A stretch of DNA of 64,000 nucleotides from Citrobacter amalonaticus (GTDB lineage Bacteria > Pseudomonadota > Gammaproteobacteria > Enterobacterales > Enterobacteriaceae). The notes under the pieces are model-generated. The model was not told the origin of the DNA. It saw only the letters and a program-made list of their open reading frames with translations, and ran no database searches. Where the stretch lies: contig NZ_JAGTXM010000002.1 of NCBI RefSeq assembly GCF_018252635.1, positions 328,962 through 392,961 of the forward strand, in the 5' to 3' direction. Positions 9,901 through 18,116 of this stretch are shown piece by piece. Both the position numbers and the translations under genes were made by a program. The stretch's first letter is position 1, and each line of letters opens with the position of its first letter.

Positions 9901-10944
9901 GCTATGCGGGCGAAAGGTCGCCCCGTGTTCCAGGCGGCGCGTGAAAACAGTGAGGATGTTCGTGAATGGCAGAGCGGCACATTCGTTGCGCCGACGCTGG
10001 TCGAACTGGAAAGCATTGATGAGCTGCAAAAAGAAGTCTTCGGCCCGGTTCTGCACGTCGTTCGCTACAACCGCAACAACCTGGAGGCGCTGATTGCCCA
10101 AATCAACGCTTCCGGCTACGGTCTGACGCTGGGCGTTCACACCCGCATTGATGAAACCATTGCTCAGGTCACCGGTTCGGCGCACGTGGGCAACCTGTAC
10201 GTTAACCGTAATATGGTGGGCGCAGTCGTCGGCGTACAGCCGTTCGGCGGCGAAGGACTCTCGGGCACCGGTCCGAAAGCCGGTGGGCCGCTCTATCTCT
10301 ACCGTCTGCTGGCAAACCGTCCGGAAAATGCGCTGTCTGTCACTCTGGCGCGTCAGGATGCGGACTATCCGGTGGATGCTCAACTCAAAGCCGCGCTGAT
10401 CCAGCCGCTGGAAGCGCTCAGCGAGTGGGCTGTCGATCGCCCTGTGTTGCGTCAACTTTGTCAGCAGTTTGGCGAACTGGCGCAGGCCGGTACGCAGCGT
10501 CTGCTGCCGGGTCCTACCGGGGAACGAAACACCTGGACATTGTTACCACGTGAGCGCGTATTGTGTATCGCTGAAGATGAACAGGATGCGCTGGTGCAAC
10601 TTGCCGCCGTCACTTCGGTCGGTAGTCTGATTTTGTGGCCAGACGATGCCTTCCATCGTGACCTGGCGAAACGTCTGCCAGCAGCCGTTTCCGCCCGCAT
10701 TACGTTTGCGAAAACCGATAGCCTGACAGCACAGCCGTATGATGCGGTGATCTTCCACGGGGACTCCGATCAGCTTCGCGCCTTGTGTGAAGCGGTGGCA
10801 GCCCGCGAAGGCGCGATTGTCTCGGTGCAAGGTTTCGCCCGCGGTGAAAGCAATATACTGCTGGAACGACTCTACGTTGAGCGCTCGTTGAGCGTGAACA
10901 CGGCAGCCGCCGGAGGTAACGCAAGCCTGATGACAATTGGCTAA
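6982..10944 (+). CDS. putA: PutA, trifunctional proline dehydrogenase / P5C dehydrogenase / repressor
   Basis: PutA oxidises proline to P5C (FAD, electrons to the quinone pool), then glutamate semialdehyde to glutamate (NAD+), and represses put without proline. It has 1320 residues, as in E. coli. In order: ribbon-helix-helix DNA-binding domain (1-47, GVKLDDATRERIK); linker and proline dehydrogenase barrel (about 260-610, with RLVKGAYWDSEIK); aldehyde dehydrogenase (about 650-1130) with SPWNFPLAIFTG, AETGG and the catalytic cysteine in SAGQRCSAL near residue 917; then the C-terminal domain of long trifunctional PutAs. It is membrane-associated when reduced. ATG with a good Shine-Dalgarno. Confidence 0.97.
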   Translation: MGTTTMGVKLDDATRERIKSAATRIDRTPHWLIKQAIFNYLEKLENDDALPELPALLAGAANEGEDATAPQEENHQPFLEFAEQILPQSVSRSAITAAYRRSETDAVSMLMEQARLPEPIAEQAHKLAYQLADKLRNQKTASGRAGMVQGLLQEFSLSSQEGVALMCLAEALLRIPDKATRDALIRDKISNGNWQSHIGRSPSLFVNAATWGLLFTGRLVSTHNEANLSRSLNRIIGKSGEPLIRKGVDMAMRLMGEQFVTGETIAEALANARKLEDKGFRYSYDMLGEAALTAADAQAYMVSYQQAIHAIGKASNGRGIYEGPGISIKLSALHPRYSRAQYDRVMDELYPRLKSLTLLARQYDIGINIDAEEADRLEISLDLLEKLCFEPELAGWNGIGFVIQAYQKRCPFVIDYLIDLATRSRRRLMIRLVKGAYWDSEIKRAQMEGLEGYPVYTRKVYTDVSYLACAKKLLAVPNLIYPQFATHNAHTLAAIYHLAGQNYYPGQYEFQCLHGMGEPLYEQVTGKVADGKLNRPCRIYAPVGTHETLLAYLVRRLLENGANTSFVNRIADTTLPLDELVADPVEAVEKLAQQEGQTGLPHPKIPLPRDLYGKGRDNSAGLDLSNEHRLASLSSALLNSALQKWRALPMLEAPVSEGELSPVVNPAEPKDIVGYVREASESEVEQALQSAVNNAPIWFATPPQERAAILHRAAVLMEGQMQQLIGILVREAGKSFANAIAEVREAVDFLHYYAGQVRDDFDNETHRPLGPVVCISPWNFPLAIFTGQIAAALAAGNSVLAKPAEQTPLIAAQGIAILLEAGVPPGVVQLLPGRGETVGAQLTSDSRVRGVMFTGSTEVATLLQRNIATRLDAQGRPIPLIAETGGLNAMIVDSSALTEQVVVDVMSSAFDSAGQRCSALRVLCLQDDIADHTLKMLRGAMAECRMGNPGRLTTDIGPVIDSEAKSNIEQHIQAMRAKGRPVFQAARENSEDVREWQSGTFVAPTLVELESIDELQKEVFGPVLHVVRYNRNNLEALIAQINASGYGLTLGVHTRIDETIAQVTGSAHVGNLYVNRNMVGAVVGVQPFGGEGLSGTGPKAGGPLYLYRLLANRPENALSVTLARQDADYPVDAQLKAALIQPLEALSEWAVDRPVLRQLCQQFGELAQAGTQRLLPGPTGERNTWTLLPRERVLCIAEDEQDALVQLAAVTSVGSLILWPDDAFHRDLAKRLPAAVSARITFAKTDSLTAQPYDAVIFHGDSDQLRALCEAVAAREGAIVSVQGFARGESNILLERLYVERSLSVNTAAAGGNASLMTIG

Positions 10945-10960
10945 GGCTGTGGTTAATTAA

Positions 10961-10985
10961 GGCTCCGGAAACGGGGCCTTTTTTT
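10961..10985 (+). terminator. Rho-independent terminator of putA
   Basis: GGCTCCG-GAAA-CGGGGCC followed by seven T, 16 bases after the putA stop. Confidence 0.9.
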
Positions 10986-11003
10986 ATGGATCCAGAGGGA
11001 ATG

Positions 11004-11399
11004 ATGAAACGAATACTATTCACCTGGGCTGCGCTGTTGCTCAGCGGTCAGGCGCTGGCCGACGATTGCACAAATGCCAGCACGCAAGCGGAAATGAATA
11101 CCTGCGCTGTCACCCAGTATCAGGCGGCAGACAAAGCATTGAATGAAACGTATCAGAATGCGCTGAAGCGCGCAGCTCCGCCCCAACAGGAACTGCTGAA
11201 AAAGGCGCAGACCGCATGGATAGCCATGCGCGATGCCGACTGCGCGCTCATCAGCTCTGGTACCGAGGGCGGTAGCGCTCAGGCGATGATCGCTAATCAG
11301 TGTCTGGCGGATAAAACCGCCGAACGGGAAGCGTTTCTCGCTTCACTGCTTCAGTGTGAAGAAGGCGATATGAGCTGCCCGTTACCACCAGCCAATTAA
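11004..11399 (+). CDS. Secreted LprI-like (DUF1311) protein
   Basis: 131 residues. A clear Sec signal peptide (MKRILFTWAALLLSGQALA) is followed by a small four-cysteine domain of the DUF1311/lysozyme-inhibitor-LprI type, with the hallmark pattern EMNTCAVTQYQAADKALNETY and, later, AWIAMRDADC. LprI from Mycobacterium inhibits lysozyme; whether this one does is unknown. ATG 11004 is preferred over 11001 because the AGAGGG would otherwise be too close. A single gene, directly after the putA terminator and convergent with rutR, whose stop it overlaps by four bases. Confidence 0.8.
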   Translation: MKRILFTWAALLLSGQALADDCTNASTQAEMNTCAVTQYQAADKALNETYQNALKRAAPPQQELLKKAQTAWIAMRDADCALISSGTEGGSAQAMIANQCLADKTAEREAFLASLLQCEEGDMSCPLPPAN

Positions 11400-12034
11400 C
11401 GGACGCGAATTCCCTCAATAATCATGCGCTGAACGTTTTCAACCGTTTGATTAAAAAAGGTTTCATCACGCAGCGTTGCGCCCGTTACCGCCTCAACCTG
11501 AGGCGCAAAATCGGCGTAATGCTGTGTTGAAGCCCAAATCATAAAGATCAAATGGTGGGGATCGATCGGCGCCAGTTTGCCACTTTTCACCCAACCGGCA
11601 ATCAGTGCGGACTTTTCATCAATCAGCGCTTTCAGATCGCCGGCCAGTTCATCCATCAACAGCGGTGCACCGGCCAGCATCTCCATGCAAAAAAGACGTG
11701 AAGCCTGTGGGTAGTCCCGGGACACTTCCAGCTTCAGCCGTATGTACTCTTCAATGGCGGCAAGCGGCGCAAAATCTTCCCGAAACGCCTTTAAGGGTGC
11801 CAGCCAGATATCCAGAATCTGTCGCATCACGGCGATATACAACGCCTCTTTTGACGGGTAGTAATAAAGGAGATTGGTTTTGGAGACGCCGGCCTGTTCG
11901 GCAATTTGTTCAATGCGAGTGCCGTGAAAGCCATATTGTGAAAACGCATTTAATGCGGCGGTCAGAATGGCTTCGCGTTTCGCGCTGACCGCCCGCGAGC
12001 GTTTGCCCGTTTTTTTCTCCGCACGTTGAACCAT
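11396..12034 (-). CDS. rutR: RutR, TetR-family pyrimidine-responsive regulator
   Basis: RutR represses the rut uracil-degradation operon and tunes purine/pyrimidine genes; uracil or thymine releases it from DNA. The N-terminal TetR helix-turn-helix (about residues 20-65, FHGTRIEQIAEQAGVSKTNLLYYYPSKEALY) and the ligand domain match E. coli RutR nearly throughout. Starting at ATG 12034, which follows AAGGAG, gives 212 residues as in E. coli; an upstream ATG at 12091 would add 19 unrelated residues. The rutABCDEFG operon, which in E. coli lies between rutR and ymdF, is absent here. Confidence 0.93.
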   Translation of the reverse strand: MVQRAEKKTGKRSRAVSAKREAILTAALNAFSQYGFHGTRIEQIAEQAGVSKTNLLYYYPSKEALYIAVMRQILDIWLAPLKAFREDFAPLAAIEEYIRLKLEVSRDYPQASRLFCMEMLAGAPLLMDELAGDLKALIDEKSALIAGWVKSGKLAPIDPHHLIFMIWASTQHYADFAPQVEAVTGATLRDETFFNQTVENVQRMIIEGIRVR

Positions 12035-12111
12035 GCCCTTCTCCTTGTTCCGTGAATCTGGCAGTGGCGCATAGTCTGCGGGGCGTTTCATTTCAGTTCA
12101 ACCTGACAGAT

Positions 12112-12138
12112 AAAAAAAACCGCCGGATGATCCGGCGG
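12112..12138 (-). terminator. Rho-independent terminator of ymdF
   Basis: CGCCGGAT-GAT-CCGGCG stem on the minus strand followed by a run of eight T, about 60 bases after the ymdF stop. Confidence 0.8.
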
Positions 12139-12198
12139 CGCTGGCGTCATCACACAATATGAGAGTGCAATGGGTGATAACGTTCAGGGATGGCAGGG

Positions 12199-12372
12199 TT
12201 AGCTGTTACGGTTACCGTGGCTACTTTTGCCCCCTTTCTTTCCGGCTTCAGAGGCACGCTGCGGGTCATTCTTGAAGTTGCCCCCACTGTGCTGGCCACC
12301 TTTACGACCTGCTTCTGATGCTCTTTCACGGTCTTCGGCAAAATTGCCGGAGCCGCCTCGATGGTTTGCCAT
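12199..12372 (-). CDS. ymdF: YmdF, small KGG-repeat stress protein
   Basis: A 57-residue protein starting MANHRGGSGNFAEDRERA. It has two copies of the A-S-E-A-G-(R/K)-K-G-G repeat (stress-induced acidophilic/KGG family) and a basic Gly-Ser-Asn tail. It matches E. coli YmdF in length and almost every residue of the repeats. The family resembles plant LEA proteins and YciG; its function is unknown, and general stress (RpoS) control is likely by analogy with its wrbA neighbourhood. It is too short for a usual gene-length cut-off but clearly real. Confidence 0.9.
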   Translation of the reverse strand: MANHRGGSGNFAEDRERASEAGRKGGQHSGGNFKNDPQRASEAGKKGGKSSHGNRNS

Positions 12373-13372
<1,000 letters not shown>

Positions 13373-13392
13373 TCTTCAACGGGAGGATAAGA

Positions 13393-13620
13393 ATGCCAAC
13401 TCAAGAAGCGAAGGCTCATCACGTCGGTGAGTGGGCAAGTCTGCGCAATACATCGCCGGAAATAGCCGAAGCCATATTTGAAGTTGCCGGATATGACGAG
13501 AAGCTGGCAGAAAAAATTTGGGAAGAAGGCAGCGATGAGGTGCTCATCAAAGCCTTTGATAAGACAGATAAAGATGCGCTCTTCTGGGGCGAACAGACCA
13601 TCGAACGTAAAAACGTTTAA
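13393..13620 (+). CDS. yccJ: YccJ, conserved small protein
   Basis: 75 residues, nearly identical to E. coli YccJ ([29 protein letters not shown] at the start, ending TIERKNV). No known domain; acidic, probably cytoplasmic. Shine-Dalgarno GGGAGGA. Cotranscribed with wrbA, so a stationary-phase or redox role is possible but unproven. Confidence 0.93.
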   Translation: MPTQEAKAHHVGEWASLRNTSPEIAEAIFEVAGYDEKLAEKIWEEGSDEVLIKAFDKTDKDALFWGEQTIERKNV

Positions 13621-13627
13621 TCCGTCA

Positions 13628-13651
13628 ATTCCCCCGCTTGCGCGGGGGAAT
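13628..13651 (+). terminator. Hairpin after wrbA-yccJ
   Basis: ATTCCCCCGC-TTGC-GCGGGGGAAT, a perfect ten-pair stem eight bases after the yccJ stop. No T-run follows: the downstream sequence has been replaced by a transposase fragment. Confidence 0.6.
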
Positions 13652-13659
13652 CCCCAGTA

Positions 13660-14267
13660 ATGAGCGGGTAAAAAGCAAGATTAAGCGCATCGATCGCCTT
13701 TTGGGCAATGACGCTTTACACCGCAATATTCCCGCTATTTTTCATAACATTACCCGGCTTCTGAGCCGTGACCTTACGTTGTGCGTCATTGCCGTTGACT
13801 GGAACGGCCACCCCTCTCAGGCATTCCACGTTCTGCCTGCCAGTCTGATCTGCGACGGGCATTCAATACCGCACCTGAGCCAGGTTGCTCCCTCATCCCG
13901 ACAGCAATACGTTCAGGTGCATAAGGATTTTCTGGACGCGCTTGCAGCCGCCATTTCTCCGGATAAAAAAGTCATCATCATTACTGAAGCCGGTTTCCAG
14001 AGCGCCTGGTTCCGACATGTCCGCTCGCTGGGCTGGGATTTTATTGGCCGGATACGGGGAAACATCCAGTTCCGGTTAGCCTGTCTTCCGGAAATATGGG
14101 TAAAACTGAAGATGCTGAAACCCAGTAGTAAAGCAAAATATCTCGGAGCAGGAACGCTGGTCAGGGCTGAATATGGGCGCTGTGAGGGGCATTTATATCC
14201 TCATCAATATGAGGTGAAGTATACAGACCATAAGGACCCGAATGACAAATCGCGAATCTGGCGATAA
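13660..14267 (+). pseudogene. IS4-family transposase fragment (IS10-like)
   Basis: An open frame of about 200 residues resembling the middle of IS4/IS10-type transposases: KIKRIDRLLGNDALH, CVIAVDWNG (first catalytic Asp), then ITEAGFQSAW where active enzymes have a D in (S/T)DAGF, then GWDFIGRIRG. A full family member has about 400 residues. Here both the N-terminus and the part with the catalytic Glu (YREK region) are missing, and the second catalytic Asp is Glu, so it cannot be active. The left edge is uncertain because similarity begins just after the yccJ hairpin. It marks old insertion and rearrangement between yccJ and agp. Confidence 0.75.
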
Positions 14268-14314
14268 TTAAATTTATGGATGTAGCCACCCACGGGTCGC
14301 TTTTTGTTATTTCC

Positions 14315-14375
14315 GCAAATCCCATCGTTAACGCTCACTATGTGCCGTGTCGTTAAATCCAGCAGTGGGATTTGC
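14315..14375. repeat. Inverted repeat beside the transposase remnant
   Basis: GCAAATCCCA (14315-14324) and TGGGATTTGC (14366-14375) are perfect 10-base inverted repeats 41 bases apart, just downstream of the hydrolase/immunity pair. They could be a hairpin ending that minus-strand transcript, or a relic of a mobile element. Confidence 0.4.
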
Positions 14376-14385
14376 AGAGGGTGGT

Positions 14386-14820
14386 TTAGTTAAAATCGCG
14401 GGCTGCGACAGATTGCACTTTCCAGGCTCCGTCTTCTTTGACCATGCAATCAATTACGGTATGCGGTTTTTTTTTGCCAAACGTGATATTCACATTCACG
14501 CAAACAGGGTCTGAATAATAAGAGGTGATAACGACATTATCCGGCCAATCATCGTCGATATATTGTGATTTAAGAAAAAAGTCCGCTTCATAAAATTCGT
14601 CTTCTGCGTAGCGCGGATCGTCTGCATGACGTAGTTTTTTCATCGTTCCGGCGGTAACAAATTGATCGATTTCATCCCCCTTCTTGATGGGATAGTGATC
14701 ATTGTTTACCTGTTTTATATACCAGCGGTTGAATTCAAGGGCTCGCTGCATCGGGATCTGCATGTTCTCAACCCCCATAGCTGTGGCACTGAAAAACAAA
14801 AGAAAGGCAATTTTTTTCAT
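14386..14820 (-). CDS. Secreted DUF3828-like protein, candidate immunity protein
   Basis: 144 residues with a signal peptide (MKKIAFLLFFSATAMGVEN) and a small domain of the DUF3828 type (MQRALEFNRWYIKQVNN… then KVQSVAARDF at the end). The ATG lies one base past the stop of the preceding CHAP-like hydrolase gene, so the two are translationally coupled. A periplasmic partner next to a peptidoglycan hydrolase is the layout of type VI effector-immunity pairs, which makes immunity the likeliest role; this is inference from context. Two cysteines in the mature part could form a disulphide. Confidence 0.65.
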   Translation of the reverse strand: MKKIAFLLFFSATAMGVENMQIPMQRALEFNRWYIKQVNNDHYPIKKGDEIDQFVTAGTMKKLRHADDPRYAEDEFYEADFFLKSQYIDDDWPDNVVITSYYSDPVCVNVNITFGKKKPHTVIDCMVKEDGAWKVQSVAARDFN

Positions 14821-14821
14821 A

Positions 14822-15184
14822 TTAGTCGTGTCTGTATATGGTTACTGCAGGTTGTAATTGGCGATACGCTGGACCCGGGTACATTGTTCTTTGCTTGAAA
14901 TCTGAATACCAGGTTCCGGCGCCATCGTAAATGCATACATGCCCATACTGATTAGGGCCGGGCAAAGCATCAATAACAGCAACATCACCAGCTATCGGGG
15001 TGCCATATACCTTAGTGAATCCTGCCTTTTCCAGAGAACGCCCGAAATTCTTTGCATTAGCCCCTTCAATTTTCACTCCTCCCGCACGAATGGCTGCCGC
15101 AACAGCGCGTGCGCAATAGTGGGTTGTTTGGGGTTGGGCGTGGTTACGGGCATATGAAACGGCTTCACTTTTATTCCATGGCAT
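14822..15184 (-). CDS. Small CHAP/NlpC-P60-type peptidoglycan hydrolase, candidate effector
   Basis: 120 residues forming a single minimal cysteine amidase/peptidase domain. The catalytic Cys is at residue 24 (HYCARAVAAAIRAGG) and the catalytic His in QYGHVCIYDG near residue 81, with the intervening GTPIAGDVAVID typical of CHAP folds. There is no signal peptide, as expected of a type VI secreted or phage-delivered enzyme. A gene for a secreted protein follows after one base and is probably its immunity factor. No secretion apparatus genes are in the window. A phage endolysin relic is an alternative. Confidence 0.7.
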   Translation of the reverse strand: MPWNKSEAVSYARNHAQPQTTHYCARAVAAAIRAGGVKIEGANAKNFGRSLEKAGFTKVYGTPIAGDVAVIDALPGPNQYGHVCIYDGAGTWYSDFKQRTMYPGPAYRQLQPAVTIYRHD

Positions 15185-15323
15185 AAAAATTTCCTTATTG
15201 GCTTAACAGTTTGCAAGGGAAACATTACGCCGATAAGTTGCGTGGTTTTGTAACTAATTGCGACTCATGATAAACCACTATCTATATAATAAATAATGGA
15301 TTATCGACTAATCAATAAATATT

Positions 15324-15803
15324 ATGCCCGCCTTATTCAGTGAATGGCTGGGCGTGGCGCGTTCACATGGAAGAAACAAAAGGACCGCAGCACAACGCGG
15401 AAATTCTGCAGTTCTGGAAAGACATTAAGCGCAGCGGTATCAAAGATGATGAAACGCTCTGGTGTGCTGCGTTCGTTGGCGCAATACTGGAACGCGCTGG
15501 CGTTAAATCGACCCGCTACGAGCCTGCAAAATCCTATCTCGAATGGGGTAACACCCTGCAAACTCCGGCGCACTCGGTTGTATTGCGGTTCTGACCCGCG
15601 ACAGCGGCGGCCATGCTGGGTTTGTGGTTGGTCGTGCGCCTAACGGTTATTTGATGCTGCTGGGTGGCAACCAAAACGATCAGGTGTGTATTCGTTCGTT
15701 TGCGCCGTCTCGCGTTACGGGTTATCGCTGGCCCGGTGGTGTGCCTGAGCCTGCTGGTAACCCTGGCGACAATAGTGATGTGACTGTTGGGTTATCATGC
15801 TGA
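15324..15803 (+). pseudogene. Frameshifted TIGR02594-type CHAP hydrolase
   Basis: A second peptidoglycan-hydrolase-like gene split over three frames. The start MPALFSEWLGVARSH is in the frame of ATG 15324. Then ETKGPQHNAEILQFWKDIK and the catalytic stretch LWCAAFVGAILERAG are in the frame of 15340. The end GCIAVLTRDSGGHAGFVVG and LMLLGGNQNDQV to the stop at 15801-15803 is in another frame. The shifts lie near 15365 and 15563. Assembled, it matches the TIGR02594 family (Cys in WCAAFV, His in GGHAGF). Either a decayed effector/lysin gene or two sequencing errors. Confidence 0.7.
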
Positions 15804-15875
15804 AAATAAAGGATTACATCTGAGATATCAGGCGAACAGCCTGAAGTCGAGAAGAGTTATATCGTATCTGACATT

Positions 15876-15911
15876 AGCGGAGAATATCCTTAGACATTCT
15901 CCGCTTGTTTT
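15876..15911 (+). terminator. Rho-independent terminator after the hydrolase pseudogene
   Basis: AGCGGAGAAT-10 bases-ATTCTCCGCT, a perfect ten-pair stem followed by TGTTTT. Confidence 0.7.
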
Positions 15912-15983
15912 AAAACGAACAGTGCTGAGCACTGTTCTAACCCGCCTCGCCAGAGCCTACCGAAGTATGGTGCTGGTTTATTA

Positions 15984-16012
15984 GCGCTGAGTTTGTGGGG
16001 AGCCCTCAGCGC
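15984..16012 (-). terminator. Hairpin after agp
   Basis: GCGCTGAG and CTCAGCGC pair around a 13-base loop, 20 bases past the agp stop. No clear T-run, so only a possible terminator. Confidence 0.4.
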
Positions 16013-16031
16013 CGACGCGGGGGAATCTTAC

Positions 16032-17273
16032 TTATTTCGCCGCCTCATTCAACAGCGCGTCAAACTTGTCGATTGGACAGAAACCGTTCGCATCAATCGG
16101 ACACCCTTTCAGCTCCAGCGTCACTCGTTGCGCCGGTGCTTTCAGTGTCAGCACATCCGCATTACGAAGCTGATCTGAACTCTGATATACATACTCAATT
16201 TTCATCAGATCGCGGTTGGCTTTACTGTCATGCCAGCGCTGGAAGACTATTTTGCCGCCAATTGGCGTGCGTTCGTTCTGATCATGCAACTGATAAGGTT
16301 TGAACTCCAGTGCGGTGAGCAGCGAAGCGATGTTGGAGTCATGCCCCACCAGCACGGTGATTTTCGGTGCTTTCGTCTGATCGGTCACCAGCGTTTTGTC
16401 GATGTATTTCACCAGCGGTTTCGCAACATTACGCGCGACTTCCGGAGAGGTAAACAGGCTGTCCTGGTAGCCATTTTTCAGCTTCGACAACACCTTCCAC
16501 TGCTGATCGGATTTAATTTCGCCCCAGGCCACCTGATCCATCGGGAACCCTTCGTAGTATTGCAGCGTGAAGGCGTCCACCAGCGAGTTACCCACTTTTA
16601 GCGGTCCGGAGACGCCCGGCTCCTGTTCATAATTCGCGCTGAAGGTATCTTTGGCCTCAGTCAGAGAACACTGCTGTTTTTCTTTGCACGACGGCGAGTC
16701 TTTGTAATTGATCAGCTGCTCCAGCAACTTGTAGCTGTCATCAAGTTGCATCTGGCTGCGCTCTTTTTCCATCGCCTGTACGGCTTTCTCACGGAAGGCC
16801 GCAGAATCATCAGTGATCACCGGGTTAAAGGTCGGGTCCATGGTACCCATTTTTTCCTGGTGATGTACCGGGACATCACAGCCCGGGAACGCGCCGGTGA
16901 TAAAGAACTGAGCGGTCGCAACCGTGCGCTGCAAACTGTTGGCATAGGTATAGACCGTATCCGGTGCCGGGCACTCGCCGGATTTCACCATCCCCTGCTC
17001 TGCCAGCCATTCACGCATGTAATGGCCCATATACACTTCGAGCACACCGCCTTTGGTGGTGAGTTGTCCGCCCGGCACATCCCATTCAGGCCACTTATTC
17101 GGAGTGGACTGCTCCAGCACGCTGCCATTATTGGCCAACGGCGCACGTAAGTTGTGTCGACTCATCATCAATACTTGCTGTAGCTGATAGCCTTCCGGCG
17201 CGGTTTGCGCCTGCGCGGCAGAAGACAGCATTACAACCCCTGCCACAGCGGCGGCAATTAACGATTTGTTCAT
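16032..17273 (-). CDS. agp: Agp, periplasmic glucose-1-phosphatase
   Basis: Agp hydrolyses glucose-1-phosphate in the periplasm (also some phytase activity) so that the glucose can be taken up. It is a 413-residue histidine acid phosphatase, the E. coli length. It has a signal peptide (ending SSAAQAQ near residue 23), the active-site RHNLRAP at about 39-45 and the proton-donor region [11 protein letters not shown] near residue 310. The E. coli gene lies in the same relative place next to yccJ and is cAMP-regulated; here a 2.4-kb insertion separates them. Confidence 0.96.
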   Translation of the reverse strand: MNKSLIAAAVAGVVMLSSAAQAQTAPEGYQLQQVLMMSRHNLRAPLANNGSVLEQSTPNKWPEWDVPGGQLTTKGGVLEVYMGHYMREWLAEQGMVKSGECPAPDTVYTYANSLQRTVATAQFFITGAFPGCDVPVHHQEKMGTMDPTFNPVITDDSAAFREKAVQAMEKERSQMQLDDSYKLLEQLINYKDSPSCKEKQQCSLTEAKDTFSANYEQEPGVSGPLKVGNSLVDAFTLQYYEGFPMDQVAWGEIKSDQQWKVLSKLKNGYQDSLFTSPEVARNVAKPLVKYIDKTLVTDQTKAPKITVLVGHDSNIASLLTALEFKPYQLHDQNERTPIGGKIVFQRWHDSKANRDLMKIEYVYQSSDQLRNADVLTLKAPAQRVTLELKGCPIDANGFCPIDKFDALLNEAAK

Positions 17274-17359
17274 CCCTACGACCTCGTGTTGTTATTCGTC
17301 ATTCATAAGTGTGACAGATATATGACACTTTTCCGGGAACGAGACCGCAAAATGGGGAT

Positions 17360-18067
17360 TCAGCGCATTACATTGATGCCAAATATTATCTGCAGCTTGC
17401 GGATCCCGGACGGCGTGAAGGTCACGTGGCGGCTTCCCGGCGCTGTTTTGATCCACCGCTGCTCGTGAAGCCTGGTCAATAATGCTGCGCCGAGTACTCC
17501 CCCCAGATGATAACGTCGCTCGCTCCAGTCCAGACAGCCGCAGCTAAATTTGCGCCGTGATGCGCCAACCTGGACCACGACGCCCAGTTCCGCCAGTTTC
17601 TCCTCACCCAGAGGCGTCAGCGTTTCACCGTCCGCCGTCAGCCATTGCCGGGCAATCAGCGTATCAAACAATTTCACCGCCACTTCTCCCGCCAGATGAT
17701 CATAGCAGGTCCGTGCGTGACGCAAACTCAGCGGCGTGGTGATTTTGCGCGACACCGTGGATGCCCAGGCAACACCCATCAGGCGCTCCAGTAGTTCGGC
17801 AATGTCAGCGCTTGCGAGGCGAAAATAGCGGTGGCGCCCCTGGGCGAGGGACACCACGAACCGCTGCTCGCACAGACGGGCCAGGTGCGCACTGGCGGTA
17901 GAGGCCGACACATCCGCCACCGCGCTCAGTTCCGTCGCTGTCCATGCCCGACCATCCATCAGCGCACACAGCATCCGGGATCGCGATTTGTCCGCCATCA
18001 CCGCCGCCGTCAGCGCCATTCGCGATTCCAGTTCGCCGTCTTCTTCCTCTACGACTATTGACGTCAT
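17360..18067 (-). CDS. ArsR-type winged-helix transcriptional regulator
   Basis: 235 residues. An N-terminal ArsR winged helix (about 18-90: MADKSRSRMLCALMDGRAWTATELS, SASTASAHLARLCEQRFV, GRHRYFRL) is joined to a C-terminal domain with the CxC-containing stretch KFSCGCLDWSERRYHLGG, which may sense a metal or thiol. No known ligand. It lies 49 bases downstream of a TauE/SafE exporter gene on the same strand and probably regulates it. The start ATG 18067 is preceded by a GAGAGG-like site. Confidence 0.75.
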   Translation of the reverse strand: MTSIVVEEEDGELESRMALTAAVMADKSRSRMLCALMDGRAWTATELSAVADVSASTASAHLARLCEQRFVVSLAQGRHRYFRLASADIAELLERLMGVAWASTVSRKITTPLSLRHARTCYDHLAGEVAVKLFDTLIARQWLTADGETLTPLGEEKLAELGVVVQVGASRRKFSCGCLDWSERRYHLGGVLGAALLTRLHEQRWIKTAPGSRHVTFTPSGIRKLQIIFGINVMR

Positions 18068-18116
18068 ACAGACCTCTCAGACTCGGGGAGGATTTAACCA
18101 TGGCACGATTTCGTCA

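Noticed and set aside
12150-12341. 63-codon minus-strand frame over ymdF
   Set aside because: Wrong frame; the real ymdF at 12199-12372 explains the region.
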